DNA of 64,000 nucleotides from Polynucleobacter sp. AP-Jannik-300A-C4 (GCF_018688335.1 NZ_CP061316.1:1054001-1118000), one strand, 5' to 3'. Positions 18,195 to 28,668 are shown, counted from the first letter of the stretch. Notes: a model not told the origin generated them from the sequence alone. Program-made: numbers and translations.

Positions 18195-19505
18195 TTATAG
18201 TACCGCGCGACGGAAGTCGGACATGAGCTGAGCGATATAGACGTTGAAGCGCGTTGCTAAAGCACCATCAATGACGCGATGATCAGCACTTAAGGACAAC
18301 GGGCAAATTAAACGAGGAACAAATTGCTTGCCATCCCACACTGGTTTCATAGCAGCTTTACTTACCCCCAAAATTGCCACTTCGGGTGCATTGACGATAG
18401 GCGAGAAATACGTACCGCCAATACCACCTAAAGAAGAGATCGTAAAACTAGCACCCTGCATTTGTTCTGGCTTGAGTTTTCCGTCTCGCGCTAGAGCAGC
18501 CAATTCAGAGGTTTCACGCGCGAGCTCAAAGATGCCTTTTTTATCTGCATCACGAATCACTGGCACTACTAAGCCATTTGGAGTATCGGCAGCAAAGGCT
18601 ATATTGAAGTATTTCTTCAACACCAAATCATCACCGTCAATAGAACTATTAAATTCAGGGAATTTCTTAAGTGCTGCAACAGCAGCTTTCATTAAGAAAG
18701 CCAACATCGTGATTTTGAGCCCCTGCTTTTCATTCTCTTTATTTGTGAGAACTCTAAATGCCTCTAAATCGGTGATGTCTGCATCCTCGTGATAAGTCAC
18801 AGCAGGAATCATGACCCAGTTACGACCTAAGTTCGCAGCAGTCAATTTCTTTATACGATTTAATGGTTGGCGCTCTGTCTCACCAAACTTAGAGAAATCG
18901 ACCTTAGGCCAAGGAATTAAATTCAGGCCGCCCAAGCTTCCGCCAGATGCACTAGATGGACTTCCAGCTCCGCCGCTCATGGCAGCTTTTACAAAGGCCT
19001 GGACATCTTCTTGAGTAATTCTGCCTTTAGGGCCAGATCCCTTAACTTGGTGAACGGTGACGCCAAGTTCACGAGCAAATTTACGCACTGACGGGCTGGC
19101 GTGACTTGCAGTGGGATCAATCTCAACTGGGGCTATAGTTATTGGCGGTGGCGCAGGTGCGCGCACAATCGGTGGCTCTACTTTTGGGGCCGCCGCCGCA
19201 ACAGGCTCAGATTTCGCGGCTACTGGAGCTGAGGCAGTTTGAGTTGGTGCGGGAGCAATAGCGCCACTTTCTTCAAGCACCAGAACCACAGCGCCCTCTG
19301 AAATAGAGTCACCCACCTTCACCCTGACCTCTTTCACCACACCTGAATGGGATGAGGGAACGTCCATGGTTGCCTTATCTGATTCAAGAACAACAATCGA
19401 CTGCTCTTTCTCAACACGATCACCGGCCTTTACCAATACCTCGATGACAGGCACATCTTTGTAATCCCCGATATCCGGGACTTTAATATCAATTAGTTGG
19501 CTCAT
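18195..19505 (-). CDS. aceF: Dihydrolipoyllysine-residue acetyltransferase (E2 of pyruvate dehydrogenase)
   Basis: A 436-residue E2 with a single lipoyl domain (Lys44 in ESDKATMDV), an Ala/Pro-rich linker, a peripheral-subunit-binding domain (ASPSVRKFARELGV...GPKGRITQEDV), and a catalytic acetyltransferase domain ending with SLSADHRVIDGALATRF, the HxxxDG active site. It transfers acetyl groups from lipoyl-lysine to CoA. E. coli has three lipoyl domains; here there is one on E2 and another on E3. It starts 13 bases after aceE. Confidence 0.96.
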   Translation of the reverse strand: MSQLIDIKVPDIGDYKDVPVIEVLVKAGDRVEKEQSIVVLESDKATMDVPSSHSGVVKEVRVKVGDSISEGAVVLVLEESGAIAPAPTQTASAPVAAKSEPVAAAAPKVEPPIVRAPAPPPITIAPVEIDPTASHASPSVRKFARELGVTVHQVKGSGPKGRITQEDVQAFVKAAMSGGAGSPSSASGGSLGGLNLIPWPKVDFSKFGETERQPLNRIKKLTAANLGRNWVMIPAVTYHEDADITDLEAFRVLTNKENEKQGLKITMLAFLMKAAVAALKKFPEFNSSIDGDDLVLKKYFNIAFAADTPNGLVVPVIRDADKKGIFELARETSELAALARDGKLKPEQMQGASFTISSLGGIGGTYFSPIVNAPEVAILGVSKAAMKPVWDGKQFVPRLICPLSLSADHRVIDGALATRFNVYIAQLMSDFRRAVL

Positions 19506-19518
19506 AGTCTGTCTCTTA

Positions 19519-22215
19519 TCAAACCGTCATTGGGTTTGGTTTGGTGATATCGATTTCGTATTTCTTAATCGCTTCAGCTAGCACTTGACGATCAATCTGG
19601 CCGGCATCCACCAAAGAACGTAAAGCTGTCAATACAACCCAGCGACGATCTACTTCGAAGAAATCGCGTAACTTTTCACGAGTATCTGAGCGGCCGAATC
19701 CATCAGTGCCTAAAACTTCATAACGACGGCCCATGTGCTGAATCGCAGGACGAATCTGCTCCGCAAAAAGACGCACATAGTCAGTGGCAGCAACAATTGG
19801 ACCAACGGTATCTTTCAAGCACTTCTCAACATGTGACAGAGATGGCACTGCTGTTGGGTTTAATAGATTGCTACGATGAACTGCATTCCAATCACGACCT
19901 AACTCGGTAAAGCTTGGGCAACCCCACAAATCCGATGCAATACCCCAATCTTTATGCAAGATTTCAGCAGCCTCAATCACTTCACGGAAAATCGTGCCAG
20001 AGCCTAAAAGCTGAACGCGCAGTTTCGCATTAGCATCACCAACTGACTTGAGCTTGTACATGCCCTTAATGATGTCTTGTTCTGCACCCTTTGGCATTGC
20101 TGGATGAGCGTAATTCTCATTCATGAGAGTGATGTAGTAGTACACATCTTCTTGTTCAGCCAGCATGCGACGCATACCATCCTGAATCACCACAGCTACC
20201 TCAAATGCAAATGAAGGGTCATAGCTGATACAGTTTGGAATAGCAGCGCTCCAAACTTGACTGTGTCCATCTTCATGCTGAAGGCCTTCACCGTTCAGAG
20301 TAGTTCTTCCAGCAGTACCGCCAAGCAAGAAACCGCGGCTACGCATATCACCAGCAGCCCAACAGAGATCGCCAATGCGCTGGAAGCCAAACATGGAGTA
20401 GAAGATATAGAAAGGCAACATCGGTACGCCATGAGTTGAATATGAAGTTGCAGCGGCAATCCAATCGCACATACCGCCTGCTTCATTAATACCCTCTTGC
20501 AAAATCTGACCAGTTTTATCCTCTTTATAGAACATCAATTGATCATGATCTTCTGGGGTGTAGAGCTGACCTAACTGATTCCAAATACCGAGCTGGCGGA
20601 ACATGCCTTCCATACCAAAAGTACGCGACTCGTCTGGAACAATCGGAACCACCCTCTTGCCTAAAACCTTGTCACGCACAATCGTATTGAGAATGCGAAC
20701 AAAAGCCATGGTTGTGGAAATCTCACGACCTTCAGTAGTAGCTTCCAGCAAGGGCGCAAATACCTCAAGCGCAGGAACCGGCAAACTCTCAGCCTTCATG
20801 CGACGCTGCGGCAAGTAACCACCCAACTCTTGACGACGCGCCTTCATATATTCAAGTTCAGGGCTACCATCGGCGAACTTCACCAAAGGCATTTCATCCA
20901 ATTGATCATCTTTTACGGGGATCTCAAAACGATCACGGAAACGACGCACGTCATCTGCATTCATCTTCTTGGCTTGGTGGGCAATATTCATAGCCTCACC
21001 TGATCCACCCATACCGTAACCCTTAATGGTGTGCGCCAAGATAACGGTTGGTTGATCTTTATGATTTACAGCTGAATGAAACGCTGCAAATACTTTATGG
21101 GGATCATGACCACCGCGATTGAGCTGCCAAATTTCTTCATCACTCCAATCGCTAACTAAAGACTTTAATTCAGGTGTGTTGAATACGATCTCACGCACAT
21201 AAGCACCATTCTTAGCCTTCATGGTTTGGTACTCACCATCCACGATTTCACCAAGACGCTGCATCAAGATGCCTTTTTTATCTCGAGCAAATAAAGCATC
21301 CCAATGGCCACCCCAAACTACTTTAATGACATTCCAACCAGCACCACGGAATTCGCTTTCAAGCTCTTGAATAATCTTGCCGTTACCACGCACAGGACCA
21401 TCAAGACGTTGCAAGTTGCAATTCACAACAAAAATCAGGTTGTCTAATTTTTCACGGCCGGCCATACCAATTGCGCCGAGTGATTCTGGCTCATCAGTTT
21501 CACCGTCACCAAGAAAGGCCCAAACTTTACGCCCCTCTGCCTTAATAAATCCGCGGTCCTGCATATAGCGCATAAAGCGCGCTTGATAAATAGCCATGAT
21601 GGGACCAAGTCCCATAGACACTGTTGGGAACTGCCAGAAATCTGGCATTAACCAAGGATGAGGATAACTAGAGACACCCTTACCACCAACTTCTTGACGG
21701 AAATTATTGAGTTGTTCATCGGATAATCGGCCGAGCATGTAAGCCCGTGCATAAACACCCGGCGCTGAATGTCCTTGAACAAAAATTAGGTCGCCGCCAT
21801 GCTCTGGGGATGGTGCGCGCCAAAAATGGTTAAAGCCAACGTCGTATAAGGTGGCTGCAGACTGGAAGGATGAAATATGTCCACCAACATTGGTGTCTTT
21901 GTTTGCGCGAAGAACCATGGCCATCGCATTCCAGCGAGTGTATGAACGAATCCGATGTTCGACATTTTGATCGCCAGGTAAGCGTGCTTGTTGCTCAACT
22001 GGAATCGTATTGATATAGGGAGTTTCAGCATGAAATGCTTGATTAACTCCATTAACCCGAGCATGAGAGATTTGCTGATCTATGAGATAAGCCGCGCGTT
22101 CAGGGCCCTCATTGCGAATCACGCCATCTAAGGCCTGCAACCATTCTTGAGTTTCACCTGGATCCGCATCTTGCTTTCCTGCGCTACCCAAAATTTGATC
22201 TGGAACTGCTGCCAT
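19519..22215 (-). CDS. aceE: Pyruvate dehydrogenase E1 component, homodimeric
   Basis: An 898-residue E1 of the single-chain type. It has the thiamine diphosphate-binding block GDGETDEPESLGAIGMAGREKLDNLIFVVNCN split over the usual positions, VQGHSAPGVYARAYMLGRL, the HTIKGYGMGGSGEA segment, and the C-terminal transketolase domain ending VVLTALRSLVDAGQID. It decarboxylates pyruvate and reductively acetylates E2 lipoyl groups. A GGAGGC ribosome site precedes the ATG. The upstream region carries a candidate promoter at 22267-22295 and the TGATA array at 22312-22336. Confidence 0.98.
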   Translation of the reverse strand: MAAVPDQILGSAGKQDADPGETQEWLQALDGVIRNEGPERAAYLIDQQISHARVNGVNQAFHAETPYINTIPVEQQARLPGDQNVEHRIRSYTRWNAMAMVLRANKDTNVGGHISSFQSAATLYDVGFNHFWRAPSPEHGGDLIFVQGHSAPGVYARAYMLGRLSDEQLNNFRQEVGGKGVSSYPHPWLMPDFWQFPTVSMGLGPIMAIYQARFMRYMQDRGFIKAEGRKVWAFLGDGETDEPESLGAIGMAGREKLDNLIFVVNCNLQRLDGPVRGNGKIIQELESEFRGAGWNVIKVVWGGHWDALFARDKKGILMQRLGEIVDGEYQTMKAKNGAYVREIVFNTPELKSLVSDWSDEEIWQLNRGGHDPHKVFAAFHSAVNHKDQPTVILAHTIKGYGMGGSGEAMNIAHQAKKMNADDVRRFRDRFEIPVKDDQLDEMPLVKFADGSPELEYMKARRQELGGYLPQRRMKAESLPVPALEVFAPLLEATTEGREISTTMAFVRILNTIVRDKVLGKRVVPIVPDESRTFGMEGMFRQLGIWNQLGQLYTPEDHDQLMFYKEDKTGQILQEGINEAGGMCDWIAAATSYSTHGVPMLPFYIFYSMFGFQRIGDLCWAAGDMRSRGFLLGGTAGRTTLNGEGLQHEDGHSQVWSAAIPNCISYDPSFAFEVAVVIQDGMRRMLAEQEDVYYYITLMNENYAHPAMPKGAEQDIIKGMYKLKSVGDANAKLRVQLLGSGTIFREVIEAAEILHKDWGIASDLWGCPSFTELGRDWNAVHRSNLLNPTAVPSLSHVEKCLKDTVGPIVAATDYVRLFAEQIRPAIQHMGRRYEVLGTDGFGRSDTREKLRDFFEVDRRWVVLTALRSLVDAGQIDRQVLAEAIKKYEIDITKPNPMTV

Positions 22216-22266
22216 AAACTGCCTCCATTAGTCACATCGGTCTGATTTATTCACTCTATAGGCAAC

Positions 22267-22295
22267 ATTCTAGGAAGGTCCATGGGTGTAAACAA
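22267..22295 (-). promoter_or_regulatory. Candidate aceE promoter
   Basis: On the minus strand TTGTTT (22295-22290) and TAGAAT (22272-22267) are 17 bases apart; the -10 matches five of six. Transcription would start near 22260, giving a leader of about 45 bases. The TGATA array sits 17 to 41 bases upstream of the -35. Confidence 0.4.
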
Positions 22296-22311
22296 GCAAT
22301 TTTCCACATAA

Positions 22312-22336
22312 TGATAATATTTATCACTATGTGATA
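22312..22336. promoter_or_regulatory. Helically phased TGATA/TATCA/TGATA operator-like array
   Basis: TGATA at 22312-22316, its reverse complement TATCA at 22322-22326 and TGATA at 22332-22336 are exactly 10 bases apart. They form two overlapping perfect inverted repeats, each six bases around a TAT centre. The position between divergent aceE and the histidine kinase gene suggests a regulator site; the FixJ-type regulator at 24966 is a candidate ligand by proximity only. Confidence 0.5.
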
Positions 22337-22419
22337 TTTTGTTGCATCGCAATCGAAAAATACAAAAAATGAAATCCAGAGTGAGAAAGGACTCTAGTAA
22401 GGCAAAATAGCCCAATTAC

Positions 22420-24930
22420 ATGAAAAAAATCGCATTTTCAATATGGCAACTCAAGCCTGTGAGGTGGATCCGCCGAATACGGGGATTTAAGCTTGTTTAC
22501 ACACCATTAATCGCGATTGTTTTGTTTACCGTGGTGATGGGCGTCATCATGGGCACACTTCAGCTTCAAGAAAAAAGTCAGCAAGAAGCGGCTCTATTTA
22601 GAGAACTCTCTTTTGCAAAGCAGCGTATTCAATTGCGCTTTGCAAACAATGCGGATGTATTGCAATCTATTGGGCGGGATTATGTTAGCGCTGGTGATTC
22701 TGTAAAGTTAAAAGATAACGTAATCATTCAGGCAGAAAATATTCTGCAAAGCAATCATGAAATTGCGAAGATCGTTTGGTTTGATGAAACATATCAGGGC
22801 CAATGGAAGGTTCCGCCGCATAATTTAAAAACAGATTGGTTTAATAAAATAAATAATGCAAGTGTCATCAACAAGGCACTGCAGAGAACACTTGAGCTCA
22901 GCGCTGCTACCAATAGACCAGCGTTTAGCAATTTCATCTCGCTCGAAGTCCCAAGTGACGAGGTGATCTCCAAAGAAATTCGCAATGTATTTTGGCAAAC
23001 CGTGCCTCAAATTTCTGGCAATGAAATTAAAGGAATGGTTGCTGCCCTTTACACAACCCAGGGCATACTGGAAATGATTCCAGGGGAACTTAAAGCGCAA
23101 TACCGATTCACATTAATTACAGATGATGATCAGGTCCTAGCAATCTCATCTGATAAAAATACCCCGAAGCGGGCATTTAGCAACCAAACTAGTCTGGATA
23201 TTGGCGTTCTCAGCCCCAATCTCAGCCTCAGAATCGACACCTACCCACCAGAAACCAATTTAACTTTCAGGATGTTGATTGGCGTTGTTCTGGGTTTAAG
23301 TGCATTCGTCATTTGGAGTTTGTGGTCTGTTTTGAAACAAATGCAAGTTCGGCAAGAGGTAGAGGCAAATCTTCGGGCTGAGACTAATTTTCGTAGCGCG
23401 ATGGAGAACTCCACGCCAGTTGGTATTCGTGCACATGATATGAATCGGGCGATAACCTATGTCAACCCCGCATTTTGCGAGATGACTGGTTGGTCAGCAG
23501 AAGAGCTAATAGGGCTGAGCCCCCCTTTTGCCTTCTGGCCCGAGGAGCAAAAAGAAGAGCTCACGGAAAAAATGAATCAGGCTCTCAAAATGACGCTCAA
23601 TCAAGATAAAAAGATTGGTGTTGAGGGCTCAATTCTTCATCGGAATGGCTCAGTCATCCAGACTCGCACCTTTATTGCTCCACTAATTGATGAAAAAGGA
23701 AAGCAAACTGGCTGGATCACTTCATTAATTGATATTTCTGAGCCAAAGAAAATTCGTGAGGAATTGGCTGCTTCGCAGGAGCGATTCATTACCGTTTTGG
23801 AAGGTTTGGATGCTTCTGTTTCGGTAGTCTCCAATGAAACGGGTGAATTACTGTTTGCAAATCGCTTCTATCGGGAACGTTTTGGAAGCTGCGCTAAAGG
23901 CCATTGCGATTTAGCCGGAGGTGAGATCAAACAAAAAATATTTCAAGCTTCAATTGAATCTAGTTCAGCCTCCTCACTCCATCAAGAAACAGAGTCAGAA
24001 GAAATTCAATTACTGGATCCAGCAACAGGAACTTCAAAGTGGTATGAAGTACGTAGACGTTTTTTACCGTGGGTTGATGGACAGTTAGCTCAACTATTGA
24101 TTGCAACAGATATTACGATTCGTATTGAAGCGGAAGATTTAGCCCGTCAACAAGAAGAGCGTATGCAATTCTCTAGCCGCTTAACAACTATGGGTGAAAT
24201 GGCGTCATCACTTGCTCATGAGTTAAATCAACCGCTCGCCGCAATCTCCAACTACTGCATGGGTGTAGCTAAACGATTGCAAGGGCAACTTGAACCCGGC
24301 TTGCAAAAAGATATTCTTCCTGCGCTAGAAAAAGCCTCCGACCAAGCGCATAGGGCAGGAACCATCATTCAGCGCATTAAAGGTTTTGTGAAGCGTAGTG
24401 AACCACAACGAAAATCTTCTGACATCAGTGAAATTATTAATGATGCGGTTGGCTTAGTTGAGATCGAAGCACATCGACACCGCCTAAATATAGCTACGGA
24501 AATTGCTGAAAATATCCCACCAGTTGATGTGGATCCCGTGTTAATTTTGCAGGTCTTAGTAAACCTTCTTAAGAATTCCTTGGATAGTATGCGAGAGGTT
24601 TACCCTCTCTCATCTCGCTGGTCTGCCCCTCCAGTCAAAATTTCAGCCGATCTAGAAACCAGCACTTTTCCCGCAATGCTCCGGATCCAAGTGACTGATA
24701 CTGGCGCTGGAATCGCTGATTCCGTTATCGAACGGATGTTTGAGCCCTTTTTTAGCACTAAAAACGATGGAATGGGCATGGGTCTCAATATTTGCCGGTC
24801 TGTGATCGAGTCCCACCAGGGTCGACTTTGGGCAAAAAATCAGATGGATGCAGAACAAACAAAGCTATCTGGCTGCACCTTTACAATATTATTACCCCTA
24901 GAGTCTCCGGGCTCAATGGTAAGTAGTTAA
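22420..24930 (+). CDS. PAS-domain membrane sensor histidine kinase
   Basis: An 836-residue kinase. A membrane segment lies near residues 27-47 (PLIAIVLFTVVMGVIMG), followed by a periplasmic region to about 285, a second membrane segment near 286-305 (LIGVVLGLSAFVIWSLWSV), a PAS domain (about 325-445), a second PAS-like domain (about 455-575), then the kinase core. The phospho-acceptor is His600 in SLAHELNQPLAAISNY; the N box LVNLLKNSLDSM and G boxes DTGAGI and GMGMGLNICRS follow. The H-box type is that of FixL/DctB kinases. It is paired with the FixJ-type regulator 35 bases downstream. The signal is unknown. Divergent from aceE. Confidence 0.9.
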   Translation: MKKIAFSIWQLKPVRWIRRIRGFKLVYTPLIAIVLFTVVMGVIMGTLQLQEKSQQEAALFRELSFAKQRIQLRFANNADVLQSIGRDYVSAGDSVKLKDNVIIQAENILQSNHEIAKIVWFDETYQGQWKVPPHNLKTDWFNKINNASVINKALQRTLELSAATNRPAFSNFISLEVPSDEVISKEIRNVFWQTVPQISGNEIKGMVAALYTTQGILEMIPGELKAQYRFTLITDDDQVLAISSDKNTPKRAFSNQTSLDIGVLSPNLSLRIDTYPPETNLTFRMLIGVVLGLSAFVIWSLWSVLKQMQVRQEVEANLRAETNFRSAMENSTPVGIRAHDMNRAITYVNPAFCEMTGWSAEELIGLSPPFAFWPEEQKEELTEKMNQALKMTLNQDKKIGVEGSILHRNGSVIQTRTFIAPLIDEKGKQTGWITSLIDISEPKKIREELAASQERFITVLEGLDASVSVVSNETGELLFANRFYRERFGSCAKGHCDLAGGEIKQKIFQASIESSSASSLHQETESEEIQLLDPATGTSKWYEVRRRFLPWVDGQLAQLLIATDITIRIEAEDLARQQEERMQFSSRLTTMGEMASSLAHELNQPLAAISNYCMGVAKRLQGQLEPGLQKDILPALEKASDQAHRAGTIIQRIKGFVKRSEPQRKSSDISEIINDAVGLVEIEAHRHRLNIATEIAENIPPVDVDPVLILQVLVNLLKNSLDSMREVYPLSSRWSAPPVKISADLETSTFPAMLRIQVTDTGAGIADSVIERMFEPFFSTKNDGMGMGLNICRSVIESHQGRLWAKNQMDAEQTKLSGCTFTILLPLESPGSMVSS

Positions 24931-24965
24931 TTTATGTATTTTTAGATTTATCTGTGAGAACTAAT

Positions 24966-25613
24966 ATGAATATCAGTGCAGCTGCCAAACCCAACCAAGC
25001 TGAAGTGGTTTATGTTGTAGATGACGATGAGGCAGTTCGTGACTCCCTCACCTGGCTACTAGAAAGCAATGGGTATGTTGTACGCTGCCATGCAAGCGCT
25101 GAGCGATTCTTGCAGTCGCTTCAAAGCACTGATAGATCTACGATCTCTTGCGCCATTTTAGATGTTCGAATGTCAGGCATGTCAGGCCTTGAATTACAAG
25201 AACGTTTGATAAGCGAAAATCTACCAATGCCAGTTGCATTTATCACTGGTCATGGCGATGTCTCAATGGCAGTTTCAACAATGAAACGTGGTGCAGTTGA
25301 TTTTATTGAAAAGCCTTTTAAAGAAAACGATCTCTGCGGTTTGGTAGATCGTATGCTTGCAAAAGCACGCGTTGATTATTCTCAGGCAAGCCAACGCAAA
25401 ATCACTCAGAGCCTCTTAAGTAAACTTACTGGGCGTGAGCGCCAAGTTCTCGAACGTATTGTGGCTGGCCGCTTGAACAAACAGATTGCAGATGATCTTA
25501 GTATTTCCATCAAAACTGTTGAGGCACACCGTGCCAATATTATGGAAAAGCTCAATGTGAATACCGTTGCAGACTTACTCCGCTTAGCGCTATCAGACCC
25601 ACAACCTAACTAA
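24966..25613 (+). CDS. Response regulator, FixJ/NarL type (receiver plus LuxR HTH)
   Basis: From the ATG at 24966 (a GTG at 24954 is also in frame) the product has 215 residues: a receiver domain with VVDDDEAVRD and phospho-acceptor Asp66 in ILDVRMSG, a TGHGDVSMAV segment and the Lys in FIEKPF, then a LuxR-type DNA-binding domain LTGRERQVLERIVAGRLNKQ through VEAHRANIMEKL. This is the cognate partner of the upstream kinase by position. The target is not known; the divergent pdh operon and its own operon are the nearest candidates. folD starts six bases after the stop. Confidence 0.92.
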   Translation: MNISAAAKPNQAEVVYVVDDDEAVRDSLTWLLESNGYVVRCHASAERFLQSLQSTDRSTISCAILDVRMSGMSGLELQERLISENLPMPVAFITGHGDVSMAVSTMKRGAVDFIEKPFKENDLCGLVDRMLAKARVDYSQASQRKITQSLLSKLTGRERQVLERIVAGRLNKQIADDLSISIKTVEAHRANIMEKLNVNTVADLLRLALSDPQPN

Positions 25614-25619
25614 CTTCTT

Positions 25620-26474
25620 ATGCCTGCACAGCTACTCGACGGCGTTGCCTTATCCAAAAAACTTCGCACTGAAATTGCTGCACGTGGCGCAATCGTCACC
25701 GCCAAAGGCGTTAGACCAGGCCTAGCAGTCATTGTTGTTGGAGAGAACCCAGCAAGCCAGGTTTATGTCCGCAATAAAGTAAAGGCTTGTGAAGATGTCG
25801 GCTTTCATTCTGTACTTGAGCGATATTCAGCTGATTTGGGTGAGGAAGAATTACTAGCTCGTATTGCCACTCTCAACGCTGACCCTTCCATTCATGGAAT
25901 CTTGGTTCAACTTCCCCTGCCAGAACACATTGCAGCGGAACGTGTTCTTGAAGCTATTGCCCCAGAAAAAGATGTGGATGGTTTTCACGTAGCGAATGCT
26001 GGCGCCTTAATGGTGGGCCAACCTGAATTCAAACCATGTACGCCGTATGGCTGTATGAAGATTCTTGAAAGCATTGAATACCCAATCCGCGGAGCACGTG
26101 CAGTGATCGTGGGCGCCTCCAATATCGTTGGCAAGCCGATGGCAATGCTCTTGCTCCAAGCGGGAGCTACAGTCACGATTTGCAATAGCAAAACGCGTGA
26201 CCTGGCGCATCACACTAAAGATGCTGACATCTTGGTAGTTGCTACCGGCAAACCCAAAATGATTACTGGCGATATGGTAAAAAATGGCGCTGTTGTAATC
26301 GATGTAGGTATCAATCGCATGCCTGATGGCAAGCTTTGTGGTGATGTCGATTTTGATGCAGCCCAGTACGTTGCTGGCTGGATCACGCCTGTACCTGGTG
26401 GCGTCGGCCCCATGACGATCACCATGCTCCTCATGAACACCTTAGAAGCGGCAGAAAAGGCAGCAAAACACTAA
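25620..26474 (+). CDS. folD: Bifunctional methylenetetrahydrofolate dehydrogenase / cyclohydrolase
   Basis: A 284-residue FolD that interconverts 5,10-methylene-, 5,10-methenyl- and 10-formyl-tetrahydrofolate using NADP. Visible signatures are [17 protein letters not shown] with the catalytic Lys, [27 protein letters not shown], the NADP-binding [12 protein letters not shown] and the C-terminal [15 protein letters not shown]. It directly follows the response regulator gene (six-base gap), so it probably shares the transcript of the two-component pair. Confidence 0.97.
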   Translation: MPAQLLDGVALSKKLRTEIAARGAIVTAKGVRPGLAVIVVGENPASQVYVRNKVKACEDVGFHSVLERYSADLGEEELLARIATLNADPSIHGILVQLPLPEHIAAERVLEAIAPEKDVDGFHVANAGALMVGQPEFKPCTPYGCMKILESIEYPIRGARAVIVGASNIVGKPMAMLLLQAGATVTICNSKTRDLAHHTKDADILVVATGKPKMITGDMVKNGAVVIDVGINRMPDGKLCGDVDFDAAQYVAGWITPVPGGVGPMTITMLLMNTLEAAEKAAKH

Positions 26475-26527
26475 GGAATTGATTGAGACTTTTGGCAAAA
26501 TTGCTCTCAGTCCATTAAGCTAGAGGG

Positions 26528-28657
26528 ATGACTACATCTACCCCTCTACAAGCTTCTACTGTGCTACAACAGAATCCACTTATTTCATTCGGTCGCGGTA
26601 TTTGCGACTACTCTCAGGTCAAGTCTTCTGACATTCAACCTGCAATAGATTTTCTACTGGCACAGGCGGAAAAAGCAGTAGCTCTAGCAATCGACCCAAA
26701 GACTCCAGCAAGTTGGAACGAACTTCTTGAGCCCCTCGAAGATGCTACCGAATCCCTCAGCAGATCTTGGGGGGTAATTTCGCACCTCAATAGTGTTGCA
26801 GACACCCCAGAACTGAGAGCAGCTTATGGTGAGATGATCCCCAAGGTGACTGCGTTCTTCTCCAGCCTAGGCCAAAACCTAGCGCTTTACCAAAGATTCA
26901 AAGAGCTTAGTCAAAGTGCTGACTATGCCAATTTGAGTGCTTCACAGAAAAAAGTGATTGAAAATTCTTTAAGGGATTTTCGTCTTGGTGGCGCTGAACT
27001 GAGTGATGCTGATAAGCCTCGCTTTTCTCAAATTCAGGATGAGCAAGCATTGTTAGGAAAAGCATTTTCCGACCATGTTTTAGATGCGACTGATAGCTTT
27101 GTCCATGTCATTACCGACAAATCTGAGTTAGCTGGATTGCCTGAAGATGCTATTGCTGCAGCAGCAGATACTGCCCAGCAAAAGGGTCTGCAAGGTTGGG
27201 CTTTTACCCTCCACTTCCCCTCTTACTACCCATTCATGCAGTATTCAGAGAATCGCGCACTCCGCCGCTTGATGTATGAAGCTTACGTCACGCGAGCATC
27301 GGAATTAGCACCCCAATTTTCAAAGGGGAAGCTAGATTGGGATAACACTGCAAATATGTTGGAGCAACTCAAATTGCGTGATGAAGAAGCACGCATGCTG
27401 GGATTTGAAAACTATGCAGCCCTGAGTTTAGCCCCCAAAATGGCTAGTAGTGTCAGTGAGGTAGATACTTTCCTAACTACCTTTGCACATAAAGCAAAAC
27501 CATTTGCACAGAAAGATTGGCAAGAGCTTTCAGAGTTTGCAAAAACTGAATTGACTATTGATGGATTAGAGCCATGGGATATTGCTTTTGCCTCTGAAAG
27601 ACTTAAACAAGAGCGCTACTCATTCTCTGAGAATGAGCTGAAGCAATACTTCCCGCTGCCCAAAGTGCTAGATGGACTCTTTCAAGTAATCCAGACTTTG
27701 TTTGGCGTGAATATTGAGAGCGCCAATCTACCAACATGGCATTCGGATGTTCAGTCCTTCTCGGTTAAGAATGCTGAAGACAAGGTTGTAGCCTACTTCT
27801 ACCTTGACCCATATGCTCGCCCTGGTAAACGTGGTGGCGCTTGGATGGATGATGCGCGTGGTCGCAGAGAATTACCCAATGGTGAGATTCAAGTGCCAGT
27901 AGCGTATTTGGTTTGCAACTTTGCGCCGCCAGTAAAAGTTGATGGCGTACTGCGTCAACCCACTATTACTCATGATGATGTCATCACCCTATTCCATGAA
28001 AGTGGTCATGGCATGCACCACCTCTTAACTCAGGTAAGTGCCCTAGGCGTATCTGGCATTAATGGTGTTGAATGGGATGCAGTGGAGTTGCCAAGCCAGT
28101 TTATGGAAAATTTCTGCTGGGAATGGGAAGTCTTAGAGAAGATGACCGCACATGCAGAGACTGGAAAACCGCTCCCCAGAGAACTCTATGACAAGATTCT
28201 AGCGGCCAAGAATTTCCAAAATGGTTATATGACATTGCGTCAGGTGGTGATGTCTCTAACCGACTGGCGTCTGCACGCTAATTTTGATGTTGAAAATGCA
28301 AAAGGGCAGGCGGTGTTGGATCTATCTAAGAGCATTGCGGATCAATTCAATGTTATTCCTCAGCCTGCTATCTCTCGATGGATTAATACCTTTAGCCATA
28401 TTTTTGCAGGCGGTTACGCCGCAGGCTATTACAGCTATAAATGGGCTGAAGTACTCTCTGCGGATGTGTACTCTGCTTTTGAAGAAGCAGCAAAACTCAC
28501 CGGTAGTGTGCTAGATGAAAAAACTGGCACTCGTTATCGCCAAGAGATCTTAGAGGTAGGTGGCAGTCGTCCGGCAGCTGAGTCATTCAAGGCATTTAGA
28601 GGCAGAGAGCCAAGTATTGATGCCCTACTTCGTCACGGGGGCCTGGTCACCCAGTGA
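26528..28657 (+). CDS. prlC: M3 family metallopeptidase, oligopeptidase A-like
   Basis: A 709-residue zinc oligopeptidase of the thimet family. The zinc site is HESGH at residues 490-494 in TLFHESGHGMHHLL, with the downstream glutamate ligand in the GVEWDAVELPSQFMENF block; FSHIFAGGYAAGYYSYKWAEVLSAD is the family's substrate-binding region. It degrades short peptides in the cytoplasm, including cleaved signal peptides in E. coli. A GAGGG ribosome site precedes the ATG, 53 bases after folD. Confidence 0.93.
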   Translation: MTTSTPLQASTVLQQNPLISFGRGICDYSQVKSSDIQPAIDFLLAQAEKAVALAIDPKTPASWNELLEPLEDATESLSRSWGVISHLNSVADTPELRAAYGEMIPKVTAFFSSLGQNLALYQRFKELSQSADYANLSASQKKVIENSLRDFRLGGAELSDADKPRFSQIQDEQALLGKAFSDHVLDATDSFVHVITDKSELAGLPEDAIAAAADTAQQKGLQGWAFTLHFPSYYPFMQYSENRALRRLMYEAYVTRASELAPQFSKGKLDWDNTANMLEQLKLRDEEARMLGFENYAALSLAPKMASSVSEVDTFLTTFAHKAKPFAQKDWQELSEFAKTELTIDGLEPWDIAFASERLKQERYSFSENELKQYFPLPKVLDGLFQVIQTLFGVNIESANLPTWHSDVQSFSVKNAEDKVVAYFYLDPYARPGKRGGAWMDDARGRRELPNGEIQVPVAYLVCNFAPPVKVDGVLRQPTITHDDVITLFHESGHGMHHLLTQVSALGVSGINGVEWDAVELPSQFMENFCWEWEVLEKMTAHAETGKPLPRELYDKILAAKNFQNGYMTLRQVVMSLTDWRLHANFDVENAKGQAVLDLSKSIADQFNVIPQPAISRWINTFSHIFAGGYAAGYYSYKWAEVLSADVYSAFEEAAKLTGSVLDEKTGTRYRQEILEVGGSRPAAESFKAFRGREPSIDALLRHGGLVTQ

Positions 28658-28668
28658 AGCTAAAAGTT

